Shown here: piece by piece, positions 46,917-56,068 of the stretch
Position numbering within the stretch: the stretch's first letter is position 1
Layout of the letters: every line of letters starts with the position of its first letter
Origin: Actinomyces oris
GTDB lineage: Bacteria; Actinomycetota; Actinomycetes; Actinomycetales; Actinomycetaceae
Direction: 5' to 3'
DNA: 60,610 nt
Assembly: GCF_001937665.1 (NCBI RefSeq)
Contig: NZ_MSKL01000030.1
Span: forward strand, 1-60,610
Position numbers and translations under genes: made by a program
Notes under the pieces: generated by a model
The model's database searches: none
Told to the model about the DNA's origin: nothing
The model's input: the letters and a program-made list of their open reading frames with translations, nothing else

Positions 46917-48410
46917 CTAGAAACCAGTGGAGACGGCGGCCAGCGCCGGAGCCACCTGGCCCCCGGGAGTCCCGACCTGATCCTCGAGGTAGTACCACCA
47001 GAAGGGAGCGCCCCAGGCGTCGGCGCGCCCCAGCGCCGCTCCGGTGACATGCTCGGCGACGGCGGTGCGGGCCGCCACGGGGTCGGAGGCCGAACCGAAC
47101 CACCAGGGGCCGGCGTTGAGGTCCTGGCCTCCGTACCCGAGCTCGGTCACAGCGATCCGGGAGGAGGAGAAGGCGTCCTCCAAAGTGTTCAGGACCCGAT
47201 CAGCGGCTGTTCCCAGCGGATGGAGCTGTGGGTAGACGGACAGCCCCACGACGTCGATCTGCTCCCTGATCGACGCGGGGATCTCCCTGGCGGCATAGCT
47301 GAACAGGGAGTACGCCGGGTCCGCCTGCCCGAGCTGGTAGTACAGGGTCAGCACCGTCGTGGCACTGGTGCGCTCACGCACGACCTTGGCCGCTCGCTGG
47401 GCCTTGGCTACCGGCCCACCGCCCAGCCAGTCCCCACCGATCTCATTGCCGACCTCCCAGGCATCGACGTTGGGAAGCGCCTTGATGAGGGCGTTGACCC
47501 GTGCGTCCCAGGCTGCGTCGGTCAGGGCGACCATGTCGTGGGAGTCGCAGATCTGAACCAGGGCCTGCCCGCCCTGCGCGTGCAGGGTCTCCACCGTGCT
47601 GCGCCAGCCGGCCATCTCCTGGGCGTCATTGGGGTCACCGATCACCAGACGGGCCGACACCTTCCGCTTGCCACCTCCGGGTCCACCGGGAGCCAGGGCG
47701 GCGGCCACCTCTGCGGCCGTGGGCACTCGGGTGAAGGTCACCCCGATGACGGCGTCCTGTGGTGCCTGGGCGGCCAGCGCCCGGTCCAGGGCGAGCTGGG
47801 CCCCTGCGGCTGACTCCAGGGCGGAGTTCGCCAGGCGGCCTCGGTCCGCCCAGGACTGGGTCGTGGCGCAGGCATCCAGAGACTGCTGGGCGGAGGTCCG
47901 CAGCGTTACCGCCTCGTCAGCGCCCTTGAGACCATTCGCGGTGGCCCGCTGATAGCGCTCGGCCTGCCGGTCATGGAGGGTTCTGGCCGCCAATTCCAGG
48001 AGATCGTGCTCGCCGGAGGCCGGCAGATCCGCCATGAGAGCCGAGTACCCATGACTGGTGGGCCAGGACATGGTCAGTGTGCAGGCACGTCCGGTGGGCA
48101 CATCGATGCCGATGACACCACCCTCATCCTGGTAGAGGGGGCCAACTGCGATGACCTCCAGGGTCTTGGCATCCAGCAGCGCGTCGTCATAGCCGACCTC
48201 GCCCTTGCCATTGGACTGAATGCGTCGCAGCGCCTCGAGACTGAGGGCGTTGCCCTGAGCGTCACTGATGTGAAGCCTCAGATGGGTGGTCGCCCCGTCT
48301 CCCCTGGCCGGCGGAGTGACATTCGCGTGCCCGCAGGAGGACACTGAGGCCCCCAGAATCCCGGCGCCCAGGAGCGCCAGTGCCCTTCTGCGATTAGTCT
48401 CAAAAGTCAT
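46917..48410 (-). CDS. Secreted glycoside-hydrolase-like lipoprotein (clan GH-A-like)
   Basis: Lipoprotein signal NRRRALALLGAGILGASVSSC with lipobox Cys at about residue 26 and a twin-Arg start. After an Ala-rich helical region (about 130-210), a TIM-barrel-like domain carries VDAWEVGNEIGGDWLGG (acid/base Glu after Asn, about residue 320) and IAVTELGYGGQD (nucleophile Glu, about 425). This NE...E pattern is clan GH-A. 497 residues. Last gene of the exopolysaccharide-like set, 95 bases after the deacetylase gene. Candidate hydrolase that trims or releases the polymer. Confidence 0.75.
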   Translation of the reverse strand: MTFETNRRRALALLGAGILGASVSSCGHANVTPPARGDGATTHLRLHISDAQGNALSLEALRRIQSNGKGEVGYDDALLDAKTLEVIAVGPLYQDEGGVIGIDVPTGRACTLTMSWPTSHGYSALMADLPASGEHDLLELAARTLHDRQAERYQRATANGLKGADEAVTLRTSAQQSLDACATTQSWADRGRLANSALESAAGAQLALDRALAAQAPQDAVIGVTFTRVPTAAEVAAALAPGGPGGGKRKVSARLVIGDPNDAQEMAGWRSTVETLHAQGGQALVQICDSHDMVALTDAAWDARVNALIKALPNVDAWEVGNEIGGDWLGGGPVAKAQRAAKVVRERTSATTVLTLYYQLGQADPAYSLFSYAAREIPASIREQIDVVGLSVYPQLHPLGTAADRVLNTLEDAFSSSRIAVTELGYGGQDLNAGPWWFGSASDPVAARTAVAEHVTGAALGRADAWGAPFWWYYLEDQVGTPGGQVAPALAAVSTGF

Positions 48411-48504
48411 GAAAACATTATTCCAGTCTCTTGAGAGATATTTCGACCGAACGGTCCCATTTCCGTGAATCCGGAACCGCTGAATATCACAGTCTGCGCC
48501 GTGG

Positions 48505-50460
48505 TCATTTCAGCTCCGAGGCCGGCACGAAGGTGTACCCCTCGGCCTTGATACCGGTGACGATCTTCTTCAGCTCGGCCAGCGGGTAGTAGGGGTGGAA
48601 GAAGAAGCTGGCGGTGGCGTGAGTGTTGACCAGGTTGAGCTTGGCAGCGTCGATGACCTCCTGAGCCAGACGCGGCGGGTGCTGGTTGATCTCGTTGGGC
48701 TCGAAGTTACCCAGGTTCTCGGGAAGGACGTGGGTCCCGTAGGGGTCGTTGACCGCGTAGGGGAAGAACTGACCGTAGTAGTCGTGAGGACCGGCCTGGG
48801 TATTGGTCAGGGTGCCGGCGTAGAGGAGCTCGCGCTCGTAGCGCACCGGGTAGTGCTCGCCGATGCCGTAGTAGGCCTCACGGGTGGCCGAGTAGTGCGG
48901 GGTCTCGAAGATCTCCGGAGTCGGCAGGCCCACCTCGCCGAAGATCTGGCGTCCCTGGTCCACGCGCTCGGCGGCCCACGCCTGGGAGGTGCCCGGCAGG
49001 GTACCTCCGATCTGGACGAAGGACTTGTCCTCGCAGTCGACGGCCGGGGCCTTGGTGTCGTTGGTGGCCGAGCACCACGAGCGGATGAACTCGAAGTCGT
49101 CAGCGGAGACGGCGTTGTAGGGGTTGTCCAGGGTCCCGAACTGGTGGGTGGTGCCGTGCTGGACGATCGTTCCGCCCTTCTTCACGGCGTCCTGGAGGAC
49201 GGCCACCAGCTCCGGGGAGTCCTCAAGAGTGAGCTCCTTGGGCGTCCCGTTGTTCTCGGTGCCCTTGGGGTCGACGTACTTGGGCACCACCGCCATCTGG
49301 AAGGGCACGTTCTCACTGTGGAGGTAGTCGACGATGGCCTGCAGCTCCTCGGGGTCGCTGTCCGGGGTCACGTCCTCCAGACGCACAGCGGCCTGGCGGA
49401 ACTGCTGGGCACCGGGCTGGAGGAAGTCCAGGAGGATGTCGGCAGCAGCGATGTACCGGTCCTGCTCACCCAGGTAGGTCAGGGGGATCTCACCGATGAA
49501 GGTCATTCCGGAGGAGCTGACCGCCCAGGGGAAGGAGCTGGTGCCGGACTGGGCGACGGAGGCGCAGACGGTGGCCGCACCATCGGGCTTGGAGCACTCG
49601 GCGCGCCCGAGGACCTTGACGTCCTTGTCGCGGGTGATGTGCGGAGCGATGATGCCACCGGAGTTGAGCTCGTTGCGCTTCAGGGAGGCACCGTTGTAGC
49701 TGATCTTGGTGACCCTGTCGGTGGAGTCGATGTAGGAGCTGGCGGCGTCCCAGCCGTAGCGCTGGGTGAAGGCGGCGCGGTCTGCGTCGGTCTTGGCCAG
49801 CTGCCAGATGTTGAATCCGGACCACATGACCGGGATGTTGCCGGTCAGGGCGTCGTCGATGAAGGCTCGCGGCAGGGGCTCGTCGTAGGTGGAGCCGATG
49901 TAGACCACGTTGGTGAAGCGACCGGCCAGGCCGGCGACGTAGTCCTTGACCGGAAGGGTCGTCACGGTCCCGGAGTGGCTGGCCAGGGTGCCCATGCTCA
50001 GGGCGTAGTACTCCCCCAGCTTGGCGTAGTCACCGGTGGTGTCGAACAGGACCAGGGTCGATGCGGGTCCCGCCTCCTGGTTGGAGAAGGTCACCGCGCC
50101 GGCAGGAACGTCAGGCGCATTCTTTTTCAGGTCGCGGATCTGGACCTGTCCTGCGGCGGGCGCAGGCTTGTTGAGATCCACGCCGGCCTGCTTATCGGCC
50201 TTGAGGGGGAGCTCCTTCTTGGCCGCGGCGGCGGGCTCGGGCGGAGCAGGGAGCGGGTTCTTGGCCGGCTCGGCGTCATTGGCCTGGGCCCCACCGGCGG
50301 GCTTGGCCGCTGCGGCCTGGGCCGCGACCGGGACCTGCGTGCCGGCGGCGGGTGCGGCCTGGGCGGGGCCCACTGAGGCGATGGAACTGCCCAGGCACAC
50401 CGCGATGGCGGCCAGTGCGCAGCGGCGGCGTCGTGCAGACAGCAGGGTCGGAAGGCTCAT
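48505..50460 (-). CDS. DUF2334 polysaccharide-deacetylase-like secreted protein
   Basis: Exported by an N-terminal signal (SARRRRCALAAIAVCLGSSI, AQA cleavage near residue 37). A Pro/Ala/Lys-rich linker of about 80 residues follows, then the DUF2334 region. Deacetylase-type metal motifs are VRLEDVTPDSD (Asp about residue 360) and VQHGTTHQFG (two His about 434). It belongs to the group of B. subtilis YdaL. The start is the ATG ending at 50460, behind AAGGAG and overlapping the wecB stop (ATGA). 651 residues. Likely removes acetyl groups from the exported polymer. Confidence 0.82.
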   Translation of the reverse strand: MSLPTLLSARRRRCALAAIAVCLGSSIASVGPAQAAPAAGTQVPVAAQAAAAKPAGGAQANDAEPAKNPLPAPPEPAAAAKKELPLKADKQAGVDLNKPAPAAGQVQIRDLKKNAPDVPAGAVTFSNQEAGPASTLVLFDTTGDYAKLGEYYALSMGTLASHSGTVTTLPVKDYVAGLAGRFTNVVYIGSTYDEPLPRAFIDDALTGNIPVMWSGFNIWQLAKTDADRAAFTQRYGWDAASSYIDSTDRVTKISYNGASLKRNELNSGGIIAPHITRDKDVKVLGRAECSKPDGAATVCASVAQSGTSSFPWAVSSSGMTFIGEIPLTYLGEQDRYIAAADILLDFLQPGAQQFRQAAVRLEDVTPDSDPEELQAIVDYLHSENVPFQMAVVPKYVDPKGTENNGTPKELTLEDSPELVAVLQDAVKKGGTIVQHGTTHQFGTLDNPYNAVSADDFEFIRSWCSATNDTKAPAVDCEDKSFVQIGGTLPGTSQAWAAERVDQGRQIFGEVGLPTPEIFETPHYSATREAYYGIGEHYPVRYERELLYAGTLTNTQAGPHDYYGQFFPYAVNDPYGTHVLPENLGNFEPNEINQHPPRLAQEVIDAAKLNLVNTHATASFFFHPYYPLAELKKIVTGIKAEGYTFVPASELK

Positions 50461-51659
50461 GAACACTCCTTGGATGAGGCGGGAACAGGTTCGAACTCGG
50501 GAAGGGGAACACCGCGGCCGAACAGGGCGGCGGTGGCGGCCAGGATGCGCTTACAGGCGTGCCCGTCGCCGTAGGGGTTGGCGGCCTGGGCCATGGCCGT
50601 GTAGGCCGCCTCGTCGGTCAGCAGGGTGGAGACCCGCTCGACGATGCGGTCCTCGTCGGTTCCGACCAGCTCGGCGACCCCGAAGGCGACGGCCTCCGGA
50701 CGCTCGGTGTTGTCCCGCATGACCAGGACGGGCTTGGACAGCGCTGGGGCCTCCTCCTGGACACCCCCGGAGTCGGTGAGGACGACGTCGCAGCGGTCGA
50801 TGAGCGCGCAGAAGGCTCCGTACTCCAGCGGGTCGCACCAGATGATGTTGGCGTGGCCCTCGATCTGCGGCAGGAGGTCCTCGCGAACCTTGGGATTGCG
50901 GTGGACCGGCAGCACGAAGAGCACCTCGGGGTGCTTCTCGGCCAGGCGCGCGACGGCACGACCGATGGCCCGCATCGGCTCGCCCCAGGACTCACGGCGG
51001 TGGGCGGTGACGAGCACGACACGCTGGGAGGCGTCCTTCAGTGCTGCTGCCAGATTCTCGTCCGGTGGCGGGACCCGACGGTCGACGGCGACCAGGAGCG
51101 CATCGATGACCGTGTTGCCCGTAACACTGACGGCCTGCGGGTCGGTGCTCTCGCGCAGCAGGTTGTCCCGGCTGGTGGTGGTGGGGCACAGGTGCAGGGT
51201 GGTCACCTGGCTGATGAGCCGCCGGTTGGCCTCTTCGGGGAAGGGTGAGGAGATGTCTCCGGTGCGCAGACCGGCCTCGACGTGGAGGACCGGGACCTCG
51301 TGATAGAAGGCCGCGAGCGCGGCGGCGAAGGCGGAGGTGGTGTCCCCCTGGACGACGACGGCGTCCGGCCGATGGGCCTCGATCGCCCGCCCCACCCCTT
51401 GCAGGCAGCGGTTGGTGATCTGGGTGAGGGTCTGTCCCGGTGAGTGGATGTCAAGGTCGTCGTCGGGCACGATGCCGAAGAACTCATGCACCTGGTCGAG
51501 CATCTCGCGGTGCTGTCCGGTGACGACGACGATGGGGGCGAAGCGCTGGTCGTCGCGCATGGCGGCCACCAGAGGCGCGAGCTTGATCGCCTCTGGGCGG
51601 GTGCCGTAGACGAGCATGACCCTCAGGGGGCTGCCCGTTTGCGTGGAGTCGGTTGTCAT
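50457..51659 (-). CDS. wecB: UDP-N-acetylglucosamine 2-epimerase (non-hydrolysing)
   Basis: Interconverts UDP-GlcNAc and UDP-ManNAc. GT-B fold; VYGTRPEAIKLAPLV starts the first domain, VVVTGQHREM and HVEAGLRTGD are family motifs, and LTDSGGVQEEAPALSKPVLVMRDNTERPEA is the UDP site. 400 residues. GGAG at 6 bases. Inside the polysaccharide gene set, so it probably supplies the synthase with ManNAc donor or feeds cell-wall glycans. Confidence 0.94.
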   Translation of the reverse strand: MTTDSTQTGSPLRVMLVYGTRPEAIKLAPLVAAMRDDQRFAPIVVVTGQHREMLDQVHEFFGIVPDDDLDIHSPGQTLTQITNRCLQGVGRAIEAHRPDAVVVQGDTTSAFAAALAAFYHEVPVLHVEAGLRTGDISSPFPEEANRRLISQVTTLHLCPTTTSRDNLLRESTDPQAVSVTGNTVIDALLVAVDRRVPPPDENLAAALKDASQRVVLVTAHRRESWGEPMRAIGRAVARLAEKHPEVLFVLPVHRNPKVREDLLPQIEGHANIIWCDPLEYGAFCALIDRCDVVLTDSGGVQEEAPALSKPVLVMRDNTERPEAVAFGVAELVGTDEDRIVERVSTLLTDEAAYTAMAQAANPYGDGHACKRILAATAALFGRGVPLPEFEPVPASSKECS

Positions 51660-51743
51660 GGGGTTCTCCTGGTCGTGTGTCGGGAGTGGGACGAAGTGGG
51701 CCTCTGTGGTGGCCGAGTCCGATATCGCCGTGGAGGGGAGGTC

Positions 51744-52457
51744 CTACTTGTCCTCGATGATCGGGGTGAAGGTGACATCGGAGTCCTCGCAGTAGGCCGC
51801 CACGCTTCCGGACCGGTAGGGGGACTGCTTGTCGGCGACGGTTCCGAGCTCCTTCCCGTCCACAGTGATGGTGAAGGCGACCTCTGTCGATTTGGTTGTG
51901 TCAATGGTGACGGTGACGTCGTGGCTCTTCCCGGGTGGGTAGACGGGCGTGGAGCCGGACGACAGGAATCTCTGGTACCCCGGGTAGGCGGTGTCCTGCT
52001 TGGAGACCTCCCAGCCGTTGGGCTTGAGGGCCAGGGCGTAGAAGTGGTTGTTGTCGGTGTAGTTCCACAGGAGCCAGGCGACCTCCCAGGCATTGGGCTC
52101 ACCGTCCTCACGCAGCTGTCTGACGGTGGTCATCGTGGTGTGGATGGTCTGGACGTTGCCCGCCTCGATCTCGACCGTGGTGGAGGTGGCCAACCCGGCG
52201 TGGGTCGTGTCATGGGAGTTGGCCGACGTCGGCTTGAGGCGCAGCAGGCCATCGGAGCACGAGGCCTCGCCATAGCCATCGAAGATGATCTCCCACTGGG
52301 AGCAGTCCGAGGACTCCGTCTCTCGAGCATGGCAGTACACGGTGACTCCTAGGACCAGTGCCAGGACGCAGGCCGTCAGAAGTACGCGACGCAGGATCCT
52401 GCCGCGACGAGAGCCGTCGATGGCTCCTGCGTGCTGAGGCGCGTTGGCGGCTGTCAT
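51744..52457 (-). CDS. Membrane-anchored concanavalin-fold-like protein
   Basis: One N-terminal membrane helix (RILRRVLLTACVLALVLGVTVY, about residues 24-45), then an extracellular beta-rich domain of about 190 residues. Segments such as NAWEVAWLLWNYTDNNHFYALALK, NGWEVSKQDTAY and VTVTIDTTKSTEVAFTITVDG are the pattern of LamG/concanavalin-like and DUF1080-type sugar-binding folds; no catalytic Glu pair is obvious. 237 residues. ATGA overlap with the end of the synthase gene. Likely a surface carbohydrate-binding or polymer-handling partner. Confidence 0.7.
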   Translation of the reverse strand: MTAANAPQHAGAIDGSRRGRILRRVLLTACVLALVLGVTVYCHARETESSDCSQWEIIFDGYGEASCSDGLLRLKPTSANSHDTTHAGLATSTTVEIEAGNVQTIHTTMTTVRQLREDGEPNAWEVAWLLWNYTDNNHFYALALKPNGWEVSKQDTAYPGYQRFLSSGSTPVYPPGKSHDVTVTIDTTKSTEVAFTITVDGKELGTVADKQSPYRSGSVAAYCEDSDVTFTPIIEDK

Positions 52458-54007
52458 CTCATCTCCTCGTTGGTCAGACTGCTGGCTGGACGGCGGGGTC
52501 GGCGCACGATCACGGCGGTGGGGTTCAGCAGGGGGCGGACCGGGACGGCACTGCCCGGGCCTGCGCCCTGGGGAGCCGCAAGGGACTCCACCCTCGCAGG
52601 CCCGCTGGGCGGCCGCTGCTTGCTCGGTACCGGTGAGCCCACGGGTGCCGATTCGTTGGGACCGGCAGCCGGCCTGCTGGGCGCGGCCTGCGCTCCTTGA
52701 GCAGGCTCCGCCTCCCGAGCGGTCTTGGCCCACCCGGTGCGCCCGGTCAGCTCCCGGGCGACTGCTCGCCACCCGTAGAGGCTGGGAAGGAGCCCGTACA
52801 GGACGAACAGATGTGCGTAGCCCACGGCCTTGAGCGGGTTCAGCCCCTCACTGCGCTCGATGCGCCAGTAGATCCAGGCGTATATGAGTGCGGGCCCGAA
52901 GGCGATGACGTAGGCCCCGACGAGCCATATCCATGACTGCTCCCATCTGAGGACCGCGGCCACAGCGGCGGTCACCATGGTAATGAGGAAGGACAGGGTC
53001 AGCAGGGACCCGGTCAGGAGCAGGTAGGGCGTGAGGATCTGCCAGAGCGTGTCGGCGCGCCCCAGGCCACGCTGCTCGCGGGCGACGGAACGCAGCAGGT
53101 GCAGCGCCTGGAGGTTTCCCTGGAACCAGCGGGTACGTTGGCGCATGAGGCGGCGCATGTTCGTCACGCCCTGCTGGTGAACGGAGGCCGCGGGCCAGAA
53201 CTCGTTGGTCCAGCTGGTGGCGTTGAGCCGGATCCCCAGGTCGAAGTCCTCGGTCAGCGAGCGGGTCCAGGGCCGGGGTCCCAGGGCGTCGAGTGCGCTG
53301 AGGCGGACGAACTGGGCGTTACCACCCATGCCGACGCTGTGGACTCGGCGCCGTCCTCGCTGGAAGACCTCGGTGAAGATCACGAACTCCATGTCCTGCA
53401 TGCGGGCGAGCAGAGAACCGAAACGGTTGTTGATGCGCACCCCCATCTGGACGGCACCGACATCCTGCGGGGCGAAGGCCTTGCGGACCTCCCCGATGGC
53501 GTGGGGATCAAGCCTGCCGTCGGCGTCCATGACTCCCACGACGACTCGCGAGGAGGACACCGCGGTGCATCGGGAGCGCACGATCGACAGCGCGTCATTA
53601 AGGGCCTCCCCCTTGCCCAGACGGGCGTGGGGAGGACGACGGCGGACCACCTCGACACGTTCGTCGCCGGCCTGGGCGGCCACCTGAGCGGTGTCGTCGT
53701 CGGAGCCGTCGTCGATGACCATGATGCGCAGGCCGGGGTCCGGAATCGAGGTGAGCCGCCTGACGCTGGCACCGATGACCTCCGCCTCGTTGAGGCAGGG
53801 CATGAGGATGACGATGAGCAGCGGCGCATCCGGATGCGAGGGCCCGCTGTGCCTCGGGGCCCCACGGGAGGCAATGAGCATGAAGAAGGTGTAGGCGAGA
53901 GCGACTGCGATCATCCCCAGGGCGCCCCACCAACCGATGCGGTCGAGGATTCCCAGGAGGCTCGAGGAATCGAAGCTCATGGACATGAACGGGGTCTGCG
54001 TCCTCAT
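52454..54007 (-). CDS. Processive GT2 glycosyltransferase (exopolysaccharide synthase)
   Basis: Membrane polymer synthase of the cellulose/chitin/PNAG-synthase class. One N-terminal helix (about residues 20-45), a GT2 domain with VILMPCLNEAEV (about 69), VIDDGSDDDT, MDADGRLD (metal DXD, about 160), TEDFDLGIRL (base, about 252) and RQRTRWFQGN (product-site motif, about 294), then about four C-terminal helices and a disordered Pro/Ala tail of about 100 residues. No PilZ domain. The start is the ATG ending at 54007; a GTG one codon up overlaps the small upstream gene. About 517 residues. Substrate likely a HexNAc. Confidence 0.88.
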   Translation of the reverse strand: MRTQTPFMSMSFDSSSLLGILDRIGWWGALGMIAVALAYTFFMLIASRGAPRHSGPSHPDAPLLIVILMPCLNEAEVIGASVRRLTSIPDPGLRIMVIDDGSDDDTAQVAAQAGDERVEVVRRRPPHARLGKGEALNDALSIVRSRCTAVSSSRVVVGVMDADGRLDPHAIGEVRKAFAPQDVGAVQMGVRINNRFGSLLARMQDMEFVIFTEVFQRGRRRVHSVGMGGNAQFVRLSALDALGPRPWTRSLTEDFDLGIRLNATSWTNEFWPAASVHQQGVTNMRRLMRQRTRWFQGNLQALHLLRSVAREQRGLGRADTLWQILTPYLLLTGSLLTLSFLITMVTAAVAAVLRWEQSWIWLVGAYVIAFGPALIYAWIYWRIERSEGLNPLKAVGYAHLFVLYGLLPSLYGWRAVARELTGRTGWAKTAREAEPAQGAQAAPSRPAAGPNESAPVGSPVPSKQRPPSGPARVESLAAPQGAGPGSAVPVRPLLNPTAVIVRRPRRPASSLTNEEMR

Positions 54008-54267
54008 CACGCTCGCAGACTCATCAGGCCGCTGCGCTGCTGGACGTGACGCCCGGCGGTGCGCCCGGGGTGCGGGAGCAGGGCGCGGGCCGCGCCATAG
54101 AGGTTGGTCATCAGGAAGAAGGCCAGGATGGCGACGAACACCAGGCCGGCACAGTCGATGAGGAAGCGGGCGACGAGAGCGGGAGGGGAACCTGCCGGAG
54201 CGACATACCACACGACGAACAGTCCGGTTCCGGCGGCGAATGGGGAGTAGTGCATGAGGCCATCCAT
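54007..54267 (-). CDS. Small membrane protein upstream of the synthase
   Basis: 86 residues if started at MDGLMHYSPFAAG (54267), or 103 from 54318. Two hydrophobic helices (TGLFVVWYVAPAG and FLIDCAGLVFVAILAFFLM), then a basic tail. Its stop overlaps the synthase start. The family is not recognised; by position it may be a synthase accessory subunit. No strong Shine-Dalgarno for any candidate start. Confidence 0.6.
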   Translation of the reverse strand: MDGLMHYSPFAAGTGLFVVWYVAPAGSPPALVARFLIDCAGLVFVAILAFFLMTNLYGAARALLPHPGRTAGRHVQQRSGLMSLRA

Positions 54268-54636
54268 CTGGATCCAAGGGGTAGGGCCGGCGCCGACCGG
54301 CACCACCGCATGCGGCAAGCAGATTCAGTCGGCACCGACGCCTCGGTGCGGCGCGCCCGGGGGTGACGGGATGTGGGAACTCAGCCCGTCGGGCACGGCG
54401 CACCGTGCGTCGTAACCAAATATAACAATAGAGTAACGCTTTGCAACACTGTGCTATTCGACCATGCAATAAGCGGCCTCTTGGAGGTGGCTCACAAGAG
54501 CAGGAGGTGGCGGCATCTCAACGATTGAAGCATCAAGGGCAGCAGGTGGCGCCATCACGCCCACTCCCAAATGCGGCAGTGGATGGTCACGAGTAGGTCA
54601 CAGAACGATCTCGAAAGGCCTGTTCGGCAGCCTTTT
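54268..54636 (-). promoter_or_regulatory. Promoter region of the exopolysaccharide unit
   Basis: On the minus strand TTGCAA (54441-54446) and TATATT (54419-54424) are 16 bases apart, a good sigma70-type promoter in an unusually AT-rich island; transcription would start near 54412. The leader carries hairpins GACGGG/CCCGTC (54365-54390) and CACGG/CCGTG (about 54394-54407). Upstream of the -35 are three copies of (G/C)AGGTGGC at 54483, 54503 and 54542, 20 and 39 bases apart. No gene in this gap. Confidence 0.6.
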
Positions 54637-55977
54637 TCACAGTCTCCGGGCGCGTGCCGCCTCACCGTGGGCCGGCAGATCCTCACAGCTCGCCAGGACC
54701 TCCAGTGCAGGTGTCATGACCTCCAGAGCGCTCGCGCTGTACTCGATGAGCTGGACCGGTTTGAGGAAGGCCATCACGCTCAGCCCGGCCGCGAAGCGGG
54801 CGGTACCTCCGGTGGGCAGGACGTGGTTGGAGCCGGCCAGGTAGTCCCCCAGGGGCACAGGACTGTAGGGGCCGATGAAGATGGCGCCGGCGTTGCGGAT
54901 CCGACGTGCGACCTCGGGGGCGTCGGACGTGTGGATCTCCAGGTGCTCGGCCGCGTAGGCGTCGGCGACCTCAATGGCCTGCGCAAGGTCACGCACCAGG
55001 ACGGTTCCCGATTGCGGCCCCTTCAGGGCGGTCGATGCCCGCTCCCGGTGCCGGGTCGCACTGAGCCGGCGCTCGAGCGCCGCGTCGACGGCGTCGGCCA
55101 GTTCCGGGGAGTCTGTGATGAGGACGCTACCGGCGTTGGGATCATGCTCCGCCTGGGAGAGCAGGTCGGCGGCCACGTACTCTGAGTTGGCCCCGGCGTC
55201 GGCCAGGACGGCGATCTCGGTAGGGCCCGCCTCGGCGTCGATGCCGACCACTCCCATAACGGCTCGCTTGGCGGCCGCCACGTAGACGTTGCCGGGACCG
55301 GTGATGACGTCGACGCCCCGGCACAGGATCTCTCCCCCGGCGTCTGCGCGATCGGTGTCGTCCTGGGCGTCAGCGCCGTAAGCAAGCATCGCGATGGCCT
55401 GGGCGCCACCGACAGCGTAGACCTCAGTGATCCCGAGCAGCGCGCACGCCGCCAGGATCGTGGGGTGAGGCAGACCTGCGAACTCGGCCTGGGGCGGGCT
55501 GGCCAGGGCGATCTGCTCGACGCCGGCGACCTGGGCGGCCACCGCGTTCATCACCACGCTGGAGGGATAGACGGCCAGTCCTCCGGGAACGTAGAGCCCG
55601 ACGCGCTCGACGGGGATCCAGCGCTGGGTGACGGTGCCTCCGGGGACCACCTCCGTGGTTCGCTCGACGGGCACCTGAGCGGTGTGCCCGGCCCGGTTGT
55701 GGGCGATGGACAGCTCGAGGGCCTCGCGCACCGCCGGGTCCAGGTCGTTGAGCGCCTGGGCGATGGCCGCAGCGGGCACACGCAGGTGAACGGGGCGCAC
55801 GCCGTCGAAGCGCTCGGCGGCATCACGCAGTGCGGCCGCTCCACGGGACCGGACGTCCTCGATCAGTGGAGCCACTGCGGCCTGGGCCGCGGTGACGTCA
55901 AGGGTGGCCCTGGGCAGGGCCTGTGCCAGCTGGCGTGCAGAGAGTCGGGTGCTGCGCAGATCAGTGCGGGTGAGCAT
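54637..55977 (-). CDS. hisD: Histidinol dehydrogenase
   Basis: Two-step NAD-dependent oxidation of histidinol to histidine; zinc enzyme. VDVITGPGNVYVAAAKRAVMG, the DAEAGPTEIAVLADAGAN segment, LLSQAEHDPNAGSVLIT and the C-terminal EHLEIHTSDAPEVA are diagnostic. The start is the ATG ending at 55977 (MLTRTDLRS), giving 446 residues; the longer frame adds unconserved residues. It is not next to hisC here but separated from the his cluster by the antiporter, helicase and polysaccharide genes. Confidence 0.96.
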   Translation of the reverse strand: MLTRTDLRSTRLSARQLAQALPRATLDVTAAQAAVAPLIEDVRSRGAAALRDAAERFDGVRPVHLRVPAAAIAQALNDLDPAVREALELSIAHNRAGHTAQVPVERTTEVVPGGTVTQRWIPVERVGLYVPGGLAVYPSSVVMNAVAAQVAGVEQIALASPPQAEFAGLPHPTILAACALLGITEVYAVGGAQAIAMLAYGADAQDDTDRADAGGEILCRGVDVITGPGNVYVAAAKRAVMGVVGIDAEAGPTEIAVLADAGANSEYVAADLLSQAEHDPNAGSVLITDSPELADAVDAALERRLSATRHRERASTALKGPQSGTVLVRDLAQAIEVADAYAAEHLEIHTSDAPEVARRIRNAGAIFIGPYSPVPLGDYLAGSNHVLPTGGTARFAAGLSVMAFLKPVQLIEYSASALEVMTPALEVLASCEDLPAHGEAARARRL

Positions 55978-56004
55978 GCCCGTAAGCCTACCGGTCACGC
56001 ACAA

Positions 56005-56040
56005 GGCGGCCCGGGAGAGCACGTTGTCTCCCGGGCCGCC
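56005..56040 (-). terminator. metE terminator hairpin
   Basis: 56005-56018 and 56027-56040 are perfect 14-base complements with an 8-base loop, about 30 bases past the metE stop. Very stable; a short weak U-containing tail follows. Confidence 0.75.
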
Positions 56041-56068
56041 TCACAACATCTGCGGTTGAGTCAGAGGC

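Noticed and set aside
48595-50376. A 593-codon plus-strand open frame opposite the DUF2334 gene
   Set aside because: Same kind of antisense shadow; Val/Gly/Leu-rich with no recognisable motif, and the opposite strand encodes a clear secreted protein.
52454-54469. A 671-residue version of the GT2 synthase
   Set aside because: The first 154 residues are an out-of-frame reading of the small upstream membrane gene and of the promoter region; the synthase starts at 54007.
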